Positions 51,931-62,936 of a stretch of DNA of 64,000 bases are shown in pieces (position 1 is the stretch's first letter; each line of letters begins with the position of its first letter). Under the pieces are notes generated by a model. It searched no databases, was not told where the DNA came from, and saw nothing but the letters and a program-made list of their open reading frames with translations. The stretch is from NCBI RefSeq assembly GCF_000150275.1, contig NW_002060944.1, positions 5,865,102 through 5,929,101 of the forward strand, in the 5' to 3' direction. The stretch is from Trichoplax adhaerens (Eukaryota > Placozoa > Uniplacotomia > Trichoplacea > Trichoplacidae). Made by a program: the position numbers and the translations under genes.

Positions 51931-54900
51931 ATGATGGCTGATCACCAAGATAGCTCTGAATCAGATTATGGCGAGCTCGACAGTGAATTAATCGATTCGG
52001 TCTGTTCTTTAGCTTATTTGAACATATTATTGCATGTATGCTATGATCTTAGCTAACATAGAACTTATAACATTAGGATGAGAGTGGCTCTGAAGAATTA
52101 GAAGATGATAATGTAATGGATGACAGTTTAACAGACGAGGTAAGTCCCTTTGCAACATCTTTTATTTGTCCATCTTTTACACGATGTGTAGGATCGGCAT
52201 ACTGTATATTGTATTGATTCGCTATACGGGATAAGAAATGTGGTCAATGTCACTAGTAATAATCATGATATGGATAAAATCTGGCACCGATTATTACAAG
52301 AGATGTTTAAGATATTTCTCTTTACCTATTAGGGTGATGCTAGCTTGGAAGAATCGGACAATCAATTAACAGACGAAGAGGTATAACTTTATTCATTTGA
52401 TACCATGAAAGTGATTATACTGTGAAGTACAGCAGGATAAAATGGAATGCAATAACTTGGTTGTTTCACTATGATCATATACAGTACAAACAATACCCTG
52501 TCAAAATTTCTATATAATTAGGGTAATGCTAGCTTGGAAGAATTTGACGATAATTTAACGGACGAGGAGGTACGTACAACTTTGTCTTTATTCACCTGTA
52601 ACTATGACAGTATGAAAGTGATAATGATACAGTGCAGTACAATGGATAGACGAATGGAAGTTTAACGAAGCTATTTGGTTATTCCTATATTTTTATGTGA
52701 AGTAATCTAGTGACATGATAGTATATTGCTACTAGACTACTTTATGTGTTACTGCAGGTACATTGGTGCAGTTCTGATTTGAATCAATCTGTTCTAGGAT
52801 ATGGAAAAGGATATCCTTAGTGATGACAGTCAGGAAAATATTCAGGCGGTACCGGAAGAAGACTCCTCAGATGAAGAGGTTACTAACAATGACCTAAAAT
52901 GTATCTTAAAAGTATCTTTTAACGAAGGAAATAGCGAACCATATATATCGAGTTCTTTTATTTTGTAATACTTATACTGCGCTGCTCACCTCCAGATATT
53001 AAACAGAGTGTACCTTGTATCGATCGTTAAAGTTTATGCTAAACTCTATTTTATAGCCACTGCGAACTCTTCACATATATTTTGAGGAGCTTGTTCGATT
53101 GAATATCATTAGCTATGCAGTATAGCTGTACTTCATATTATATGATAGCGTATCTTTCAATTTTGTACGTATAACTTTATTCATATATCATCACAAAGAA
53201 TTGCTGTACAATAATTTTGATGTAATCTCGGCAAGTAAATGATAGTGAACAAAACAATACTTTAACTTTGAATAATTTGCAGCCTATGTGTTGAATCGTT
53301 TAAAACCTAAAGCTACATCAGATCTTTAATGCCGAAAGGGATATATTTGCAGTATACCAGTAACGAGATAATGTAGTATGTCTGCATTCGATGGATACTG
53401 TCATTTCTGTAAAGCATCAAGTCTCAATGATTGTATATGTATTTATTGAACAGTTAATGCATAACCATAAATGTAGATGACAACAATTTAGATCGTCATA
53501 GCATATTTATTCTAATAATGGATTTGACATGCAATTGACATTCTTTAATTTTATTTAATATAAATCGGTTAGCCACGAAATACCGTCGGCAATATCCCTA
53601 TGAACTGGTACGATGACTATCCACATATCGGTTACAACCTTGGAGGAAAGAAAATCCCGAAGCCACTGAAAACCGATGAAGTGAGTATGATACAAGTTCT
53701 AACTCAATTTCTTGATATACTGTTACTGATTGCTATTAGGTAATGTAATACCATGGAAATTGTTCTAAGAATTGTTTTATTGGCTTTAGCTGGACAATTT
53801 CTTAAAGAAAATGGATGACCCAAATTTTTGGTATGGTGATTACCGTTAATATTGATATCGAACTCTTACTAACCTAAAAATTGCATCTCAGGAGAACTGT
53901 TACAGACAAAACTACCGGAAAAGAGATAGTTTTAACCGATGAAGAGTTAGCATTAATTCAACGTATACAGGATGGAAACTTTCCTGATGCGTCTTACGAT
54001 CCTTATCAAGTTGGTTATTATTCATTGCTTAGTATGTTGTACTTAGCGTACTCTTTTACGTGTGTCTAAATGCACCATTATTATAACTTCCGATAGCCAT
54101 ATGAAGACTTTTTCACTCGTGAACAATTGATTACTCCATTATCAAATAAACCTGAACCAAAATCAAAATTTATTCCATCTAAATGGGAACATAAAAGGGT
54201 ATGGAGGTTGATTGATAATTCAATGGTATCATTTTACGTTTTGCTAATATCAGAGAAAAAATATTCTGTCGTCTAGGTTATGAAAATTGTAAGAGCTATT
54301 AGAAATGGATGGATCAGACCAAGAGTTGAAAAGGACGCTAAACCACAATATTACCTATTATGGGACAAAGAAGGCCAGCAGGTAACATAGAAAATTGATA
54401 TTTTAGAGATGGCATAGATTAGTTATACTCAAACAAATTCATACTTGCAATCCCCACGGCACCGTAGAAAGATCATCCAATGCATATTCCTGCTCCGAAA
54501 TTAAAAATGCCAGGTAGTTCACAGATGTATATTAAAAAATTCTATAATTATTTTATACACATGTCTGAGAAAAAGTCACTTTTATCCACCGTATTTTAAA
54601 AGGTCATGAAGAATCCTATAATCCTCCACCGGAATACCTTCCGAATGAAAAAGAAGTCTGTACTTAATTCTAATAAGTGTGCAACTAGTGAAGTTATTAT
54701 TAAGACATCCCTATGACTTTCAATAAATAGATTCAAGCTTGGATTGAAAAGGATCCTGAAGATAGAGCTCTAAACTTTTTGCCTAAAAAGTATATTGATC
54801 ATAGTGTTTATGTGATCTACTTCCATCTTACTCTATACAAGTTAGTGTAACCATGAAAGATTAAGGGTTTTTTTCCATTTCGATTATTTCTTTGTGCTCG

Positions 54901-57370
54901 TAGATACCAGAATCTTAGAACAGTTCCCGCATACAATAAATTTATTCAAGAACGATTTGAAAGATGCCTTGATTTGTATTTATGCCCAAGACAGAAAAAA
55001 GACAGGGTAAGGCACTTTGTTATTAAAGCCCAGCGTTCTGCTTGTACACTTAGCTTGCTTCTCTTTAATTTTTAAATCATTTTCATTTGATAGATACAAA
55101 TTGACCCAGATGAACTCTTACCAAAATTACCTAAACCAGCTGATCTCCAGCCATTTCCGTCATCTGAACGAATTGTATATATTCTTTTGCTTAATTTATT
55201 CGATCAAAAAATAAATTTCGATAAATTTATCAAGCTACATATCTATTCCACAAGGTTTATAAGGGCCATACATCAATTGTTAGGAGTATCAGTCTTAGTC
55301 CTAGTGGTAGATGGATGGTTTCAGGTCAGTTTATAAAATTATCGAATTTTTTCACGTAATTTAAGAGTAGAATATCTAATAAATTAGTAAACTCTAACAT
55401 TTTGTCGCGAAATATCAACAGGAAGCGATGACAAGACTGTTCGATTCTGGGATGTTGATATTGGTAGATGCATCAAAACCATTACATTTGAAGATTCAAT
55501 TATGGTAGTATCCTGGTGCCCAAACCCGATGGTCAATTTGGTATTGATAGCTTGGTAAAATAATTACAATATGGATCTAACGCATATAACTAAGTACTGT
55601 ATTGACGTATTGATTTTTCTTAATGTAATCGAAGCGGTCAGCAAGTTAGGATTATTAATCCTGCTCTCACTGAAGATGATAAGGCTAAAACTAATGTAAC
55701 AGATGAAGTCATAAAATCAATCCCAATAAGTAGTTCACAGGGTACTGAAAGTTTAGCAAATACTTGACCTTATGACTTATTAAATTTTATTAAACTTCCG
55801 TCATTAATTTTTGGTAAACTTGTGGTCTACGGTTAAATTCAGAATAAGCTTTTCTATAAAATTTTAGACAATTCGGCAAAGTGGATTATGTCGGATGAAA
55901 ACAGCTACAACACGGGAGAGCGGATTGTCATTAAGTGTTCGAATGTAAATTGCAATAATTAATTAATAATAATTTCTAAAGATATGATATTCTAATACCT
56001 AGATTCATAAATAACGTAACTGTTGAATGCTTCAGAATGTAGATTGTATTACATGGCATAATAAGGGCGACTATTTCGCTACTGTTCATCGAAAAGGTAA
56101 ATTTGTTAACGTTAAATCGTTTTTGCTATTATTTCCAAAAATTTATTTTGTTATGAACTACCAATTTAAAATTTTCTAAAAGGAGGAAATAAGTCAGTAC
56201 TAGTTCATCAGCTATCAAAGGCCCGCACCCAAGTATGGTTAACCTTGATTTCGTTACTGCGATGTTCTATATAATCTTGGATGTTTTTTTGTCTATAATA
56301 AGCTGAATGGAATGATAATAATTATATTTATAATCGTGTAGGTTCCATTTAAACGTTGCCGTGGCCTTGTGCAATGTGTTCAATTTCATCCTAATAAACC
56401 ATTTATGCTTGTAGCGGTAGGAATTTTAAATCGGCAAATTGATGCATTTTTGGCAACAACAATTGATGCAAAAGTGTATTAACTGCTAATCTCTTGATGT
56501 TTTAGACTCAAACATATATACGCATCTATAATCTGGTAAAGCAACAACTCGCTAAGAAGCTATCTAGTGGAGTAAAGTGGATATCGAGCTTAGCTGTCCA
56601 TCCACAAGGTTAAATTTAATGGATTGATTACCTTCAGTAGCTTCTAGTGTTAGAAAGATTGAAAGAAATATTACAGCTATCCCGTTATTGTTTCTTACAG
56701 GAGATAATATCATCATTGGAAGTTACGATGCACGTTTATGTTGGTTTGATGTTGACTTGTCTACCAAGCCATATAAAACCTTAAGGTATTCATACACTGT
56801 ATAAGCCATAGTATTCTTTTACGTTTTCTAGTTTAGCTAATATGCATGTAGATCTAATGTCTAATTTAATATAAACTGTATTATGTTTCGTTGCTAAATA
56901 GGCAACATAAAATGGCTATTAGAAGTGTGGTTTTCCATAAATGTTATCCCTTATTTGCATCTGCAAGTGACGATGGCACAGTAATAATTTGTCATGGCAG
57001 AGTTTTTAAGTAAACGGAATTCATACTGAATAAAGTTTATATTCGTGCAGTAAATGAGATCTTGTCGGTACTAAACTTTTATATAAATTTATGTGGTTAC
57101 CAATCTAGTGACCTAATGCAAAATCCTCTAATAGTTCCTGTTAAAATTTTACGAAGTCATACCATTTCCAATGATCTCGGTTAGGGAGCGAAACATTAAT
57201 ACGTTTTTTTAATCTAGTACTTATCCTTAGCATCAATATATAAATATGAAAGGTCTCATTTTTATTATTTCTATTAATTATTGACAGGAGTTTTAGATTG
57301 CACTTTTCATCCATCGGAACCTTGGCTATTGAGTGCCGGAGCTGACGGCACAATCAGATTATATTCATAA
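51931..57370 (+). CDS. BOP1: Ribosome biogenesis protein BOP1 (PeBoW complex)
   Basis: Twenty-seven exons give 715 residues: 51931-51999, 52077-52139, 52333-52380, 52522-52569, 52798-52878, 53573-53680, 53790-53830, 53892-54009, 54097-54198, 54277-54381, 54468-54513, 54603-54655, 54731-54789, 54904-55006, 55094-55174, 55255-55324, 55422-55554, 55635-55741, 55868-55944, 56036-56096, 56183-56232, 56342-56416, 56506-56608, 56701-56785, 56902-57009, 57109-57179 and 57288-57370. An acidic N-terminus leads into the BOP1NT domain ([33 protein letters not shown] reads here as [28 protein letters not shown]), followed by a WD40 propeller with [15 protein letters not shown] near its start and [12 protein letters not shown] at the end. 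BOP1 with PES1 and WDR12 processes 27S/32S pre-rRNA for the 60S subunit in the nucleolus. Exons 3 and 4 are duplicates. Donors after exons 1 and 12 are GTCTGT. It is convergent with RHEB. Confidence 0.96.
52321..52660 (+). repeat. Tandem duplication of a BOP1 exon with its intron
   Basis: Exons 3 and 4 (both 48 bp, 189 bp apart) encode [16 protein letters not shown] and [16 protein letters not shown]. The flanks match too: each exon follows a TATTAG/ATTAG acceptor, and each downstream intron contains ACTTT...TTTATTCA and a TATGAAAGTGAT / CATGAAAGTGAT block. The unit was therefore copied as genomic DNA. Confidence 0.85.
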
Positions 57371-57823
57371 CTGCTAATTGGTAATATTCTACTATACGAA
57401 CGAATATCATAAACAGCTATATCAACGGTTACAATAGCCGGAATAAATTCCTTCTGTATGATAAAATTATATGATACATGAATAAAAGAAGTGTAGATCT
57501 TTTTTCTTACTTCTTTAGCGTATCTAGCCAATTATTAGAAAAAGCAAAACATTTTCCTTATTTCACCTAATTTTGGATATGAGATCTAAACAGCTTGTAA
57601 ATAAGTTTTAATTATACTGCTTCATTTAGCATTCTTTGAATGACGAACAGATTGTAGTGGTATCGCAACGACAATCTGTCAAGTTAATATTTATAAAGTC
57701 AGACAATGAAATACTCACATTAAACATACATCAAGGCCGTAAGTACAATAATTCGAGATAAAGAATTGCTTCAGTTTTTCCAAAAGAAAATGAAGACAAT
57801 TCCTACTTATAACTAGAGTATTA

Positions 57824-60792
57824 TTAAATAAGTGTACAATCGCCTCCTTTTTGCCCTCCCTGCAATCTACCTTCTACTCTTTCAATTTCCTCTAAAGCGC
57901 CTAGAAATACTTGTATGGCACTCTAATAAAATAAAAAAATACGCGTATATAGTAGATTGAGATTTTTAATAATATGTCGGTGCTAACAGAAGTTAGAAAG
58001 GTATGATCTTCATAGAATTAATAGTTCAATATAGTCTTACAAAAAGCATACGCATTAATATGGAAAGCATACCTCATGACTTTTAGCAGTGGATTCTACA
58101 AATGTTGCATTCCATGAATTTGCAAGCTTTTTTCCATCTTCTGAACTAATAACTCTGAAAATAAGTTTATTACAGCAAACGAATAAATGTCAGTGAAACA
58201 ATCGCATATAAATAAAAACATCTCTGCGAAATGATAGGTGTAAGGCTTACCTTTCCATGTGCAAATCGCTCTTATTGCCTACCAATATCATTGGAACACT
58301 GATAAAAATGGCGCAGATTTTAGAATGATTACATTAGATGTACTGAAGTTTAGCTGTGAGCATTATAATAAAACATTTATTTGAGTAATGTTAATATCAA
58401 ACTTACTGAGTCGTCCCGGTCATATCTAGTAATTTTTCTCGTACATCTTTAACTACTTCAAAGCTATTCAAAAGGCAGTAGTAATTATAGTTACTAAGAC
58501 ACATGCTATTGTAAGATCAATTTTAAAGCCAACTTATAGCAAGGAATATTCACCTCTTATTGCTAGTTATAGAATATACCAAGATGTAACCGTGAATATC
58601 CATAAAATAGGATTGTGGCAAGACTGCATACTCATCCTGTTGCAAATTGTTCATCGCAAATGTAATTATTAGATAATATCGAAAGCTAGTAATTACAAAT
58701 AACATGGTTTGTACGAGTGATAAAGATTTCATAAAGAGTACTTTTAGAATTACGGTACAAGATGAACGACAACAAGTTAAGGACAAATTTATTAAGTTAA
58801 AAGATTATTCTACTGTTACGACAAAAAGTCTTACCTGGCCAGCCGTATCAACAATAGTTGTGCGGTATTCTATCCCCCTGTGTTTAATAGTATGTTCAAA
58901 GGCTGCATAAAGAAAAGGACTAAAATTAAATTATAATCTACTTGGTAGATCCTGTAGACTGAGTGTAGAGTTATGGTGTGCAACATGATAAATATCGCAA
59001 ACTACTATTCAATGTACGTTATTACTGTCAGCTTTTCGCAATCGTAAGTAGTTATCATAATGATTAAAGATATATTGAATTTAAATTTTAATGTCATGGT
59101 AAGACAATATAGCAAATTGAGGTACCAATAGCCCTAGTGACGATAATCATTACAGTAAGGCAAATTTCGACTACTCATCAAAGTTTAAAAAATATACGAT
59201 TGTACTATCTTACAATGAAATATAACGTACTAAGCTATTTATGAAGTTAATTGAATAAACGAGATACGAATAAATAATTGATTGGAGGATAAAGCCTAAA
59301 TCTTCTAGATAACAACTACAGCGAATTCTTAAGATTGATAGTTGGTAGAGGTATTCTTCGATTACTGTAGTTTTTAAGCACAAGTTGCATGTCCAATACT
59401 TGTGGAATAACCCAGGCACTTTATAGCAGAAGCTACGATAGAACTTTGTATGGGTAACAATTTTTGTATTCTAAGTTTAATGACTACTTTACATTCCTGT
59501 CGATATGGAGTAAATCTTAGCATAACTTAGCAAAGAAACTTACACCCGCCAATAGTAGGATCGTAAGAGGCCACAAATTGATTATCAACCAATTGAATAA
59601 TAAGAGAGGATTTCCCTAGTTAGTAAATAATATAATGTTCATTAATAATTGCATTCTAGGAAGTATGTGCAAATAGTGAAAGAGAATCATCCACTGTTGT
59701 AGAAAATATTGTCACTTTGAGATTGAAAAAGAATGGTTGCTGGGTTAATTGAATATTATACAGTAGTGTTTGATTGCTGCCCAGGGGATATCAATTTTGT
59801 ATACTTTACAATAATAACTCGTACGTCGTGATAAGCTGTTGATATGTCGTCTTTATCCATTGGATACTTACGTTACTCAAAGCTTCTATTTTGCAGTAAG
59901 ACTAGATCACTGTAGGGTCTTGAAATTTAGCCAATTTAGGTGTATTTCCTTGATTGGATTGAATTACGATTACAAATTGACCGATTTGTACACTCTATAA
60001 TACAGTACAGACGTCCATTTCATCTTGCAATCGTGGTTGAATAAAAGGCTACAATGGAGTCTAAATAATGGATCAACTTGGTGACTATTGAAAATCACAT
60101 CCATTAAGTTTAATAGAAGCTAAAAGCGACGTTTACCTCATCCTTAGTGATAGCATTCTATCAAGAGGAATAAAAATGACCAATCATTCCAATTTACCCT
60201 ATGATAAATACCTGGTGGTGCTCTATCAACTGATGGAAATACGTTACACTTACGAGAGCAGCATTGACGACTACATCAATGTCTGGATTTTTGGATTGCT
60301 ACTGTACTCGTCGTATGTCTATCTCGTTTTTCATCGAAGAGGAAGGATACACTAAAGTGAAAATCATCATCCAGCAAGTCTAACAACTCATTTTGATGAT
60401 CATTATCCTCCATCATGTGTTGATCGATAGTAGAATTATCGTATTCGATAAGTTTTTTTTTTCAATAACGATTGACTAGATACGTTTATTTACCTCCGGT
60501 TGATTATCTAACAACATACCACTTCTCATCACTGCACTACAGTATACATCCTACGTACGTACACCTGTAGCAGTATGGAAACTCAGCCTGAAGAATACCG
60601 TCCCACTTGGTTGTTTTGTATTGGATATCAAGCCGAGACACAACTACTTTCAACTAGTTAAGTCATTATATTCATTCAATGGTGAAAGAAATGATCATCA
60701 ATAGTGGTCATTGCTTATTCTAACTTGTCTTCTATCAACTTACCAACTTGCCTAAAGCCTAACACACATAATTTTCTCGATTTAGGCGGCAT
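57824..60792 (-). CDS. RHEB: Ras-family GTPase Rheb
   Basis: Eight exons give 185 residues (human 184): 60792-60744, 59615-59544, 58902-58835, 58636-58554, 58463-58407, 58298-58251, 58154-58073 and 57922-57824. The start MPPKSRKLCVLGFRQVGKSS aligns with human Rheb and keeps the Rheb-type Arg in the P-loop, where Ras has Gly12. Switch I is SYDPTIGG, switch II DTAGQDEYAVLPQSY, the base-binding motif VGNKSDLHMERVIS and the last G box ESTAKS. The C-terminus is DCTLI, a CAAX box. Rheb-GTP activates mTORC1 on lysosomes and is switched off by TSC2. Human Rheb ends CSVM and is farnesylated; CTLI may favour geranylgeranylation. Intron 1 (1128 bp) is long for this window. It is convergent with BOP1 (about 450 bp between stops). 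Confidence 0.97.
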
Positions 60793-60858
60793 GATAAATT
60801 ATAACCAGTCTGAGTGAGGCAAAAACTTGCTGATGGCAATCAAGCACAGTAAAATTGA

Positions 60859-60867
60859 ACTAGTCCA
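60859..60867. promoter_or_regulatory. ACTAGTCCA word 67 bp upstream of RHEB
   Basis: This is the reverse complement of TGGACTAGT, sharing GGACTAG with the sites before SMARCE1 and MRPL36. The role is inferred only from placement. Confidence 0.3.
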
Positions 60868-60920
60868 AAGACTCTAAACCATAATGACCGTCATGACAAT
60901 CGGTTACTGTCCACTGTCCA

Positions 60921-61080
60921 ATGTACTGTAGTCCTACAAAGCGTACTGTACTGTACTGTCGACGTTTAGTACAGTACTTGATTTATTATCAAATTGAGCA
61001 AATGACACAACACTTGTACTGTACTTGTACAGTACAGTATATGTCATATACAGTACTGTACACTGTACACTGTACAGTAT
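60921..61080. promoter_or_regulatory. Palindromic GTACTGTAC/TACAGTAC island upstream of RHEB
   Basis: ATGTACTGTAG, GCGTACTGTACTGTACTGTC, TTAGTACAGTACTTG, TGTACTTGTACAGTACAGTA and ACAGTACTGTACACTGTACA lie here, starting about 130 bp upstream of the RHEB ATG. It overlaps the first unit of the longer tandem repeat that follows. Confidence 0.65.
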
Positions 61081-61780
61081 GGCGGCTACACTACTTCGCT
61101 TTATTAGGCTAGGTTAAAGTAGATCCAGATCGATCCCCCCCTTTTTTTTTTTTACTGTCATGGAGCTTAGGGGTAGTGATATCAACCATGAACTACCCAA
61201 AGAAAACTAGTAGTCTGTGCATCCACTGCACTAACTAGCCAACCAACCGCAACGTTAACATGCACTAATAAGATGGTCTAGTAGTCCAGGGACTCCGGTG
61301 TAGTTACCGAACTGTACAGTATGTGTATGACGGCTACACAACTTTGCTTTATTAGATCCCCCTTCCTTTTTTTTTACTGTCATGGAGTTTCGGGGACTGC
61401 CCAAAGAAAACTAGTAGTCTACTGTGTATGTATCCACTGTACTAACGAGCCAACCAACCGCAACGTTAACATGCATTAATAAGATGGCCTAGTAGTCCAG
61501 GACTCGGTATACAGTAGTTAGCAAATTTAGCAAATGACACAACACTTGTACTGTACTGTATGTGTATATGGCGGCTACACTACTTCGCTTTATTAGATCC
61601 CCCCCCCCCTTTTTTTTGGTCACTGACATGCAGTTTAGGAGTAGTAATATCAACCATGAACTACCCAAAGAAAACTAGTAGTCTGTGCATCCACTGCACT
61701 AACTAGACAACCAACCGCAACGTTAACATGCACTAATAAGATGGCTTAGTAGTCTATGACTCGGTATAAGAGGTCTGGTA
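60990..61780. repeat. Tandem repeat, about three units of 241-248 bp
   Basis: GGCGGCTACA-like words start units at 61081, 61329 and 61570. Each unit contains CTTTATTAGATCCCCC (or a longer C run) followed by a T run, ACTACCCAAAGAAAACTAGT, CCAACCGCAACGTTAACATG and TAATAAGATGG. The C/T homopolymers differ in length between units. Unit 1 begins with a TACAGTAC island. Confidence 0.9.
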
Positions 61781-62936
61781 TACAGTTTGATTAGGCCGTT
61801 TGTTGTTGTTAACATATTGCAGCTGATTTAGTAGTATGATACTGATACAGTACCTACACAACAATACTATTGATAGCGCTCTATTTTAGAGACATGTTTG
61901 CCTATCCAATTGACTTCATCTATAGCACCAGGACAGCTGCAATTTGGACAAAAATGCCCAAGAAAATGATTCGATTTGGCTATGAAATGAAAAACTAGAA
62001 CATACGATATTCCACTGTACTGTATAGTGTACAGCATAAGGCTCAAGACAATGATTTGATTGATTTTATTTTCGGTATGCCTTTGCTACACGGCATTTTT
62101 GCATCATCGCCACTTTTCATGAAGAAAAACTAACAGAAATTCAGCAAGTCTTTGTCTTAAATAGGCCAGAAAAGCAGGCGTACATACTGTATACATACGT
62201 ATTTAAATAGTAGAGGAATAAATGAGTATGCCGGGATGGCTGTACTTTACAGCATCCAGTCCAGTATCAATCATTTTCTCTGGGCTAGACATTACTTACT
62301 ATAAGAGTATAATTATATCAGATCCTATTGAACCAAATGCAGAGGCCTAATAGTTATTATTAATAATCCAGTATAAAGTGCACGTTTCCATTTCGAAATG
62401 CGATTTGAACCTACAATAGTCGAGCAGAATAATCAACCACATAAGACTTGGCTTAAACCGGTAGTTTACTTTTCATTTCTTGACAATTTCGTTGATATGA
62501 TGCCTTAGTTTATAGGTGTAAGGATGCTACTAACACCATTAGTATAATTATTATGATGATAATAACATTTCAGTGAACTTATGTAAGTTTAGGACATGTT
62601 AATATTAATCTTAAATTAAATAGGCTTTACCAGTGGACGTAAGTTAATAGCAGTATTGAGTAGCAGGTAATTTCATAACGATACAATGTACTCCGTTATC
62701 TATTCTGTTACTAGCATAATAATAATTTTCCCTGAAATTACCTACTGTAGTTTGCACTCTATTTTAACCATAACCTGTGTATGAGCTTTTGCTCTTTCTA
62801 AGTCATCACTTTCAAAAACTATAAAAATGGATAATATATTAGAATTTATTTTACTTTTCGATGTCAATATTACACTTCGTACTCTCAAGAGCAAACGGTG
62901 GATAGCTTCAATGCGTTGAGGTCTGTCGGATGCTCC
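61781..62936. other. Intergenic or 3' region with one possible short exon
   Basis: A minus-strand acceptor (TTTATAG) at 62819 precedes about 24 codons, FESDDLERAKAHTQVMVKIE onward, up to a TAG near 62743. It looks coding but does not join in frame to the coiled-coil gene upstream. Otherwise nothing is supported. Confidence 0.35.

Noticed and set aside
60921-61112. 63-codon plus-strand frame
   Set aside because: Tyr/Cys/Thr-rich by-product of the RHEB palindromic island.
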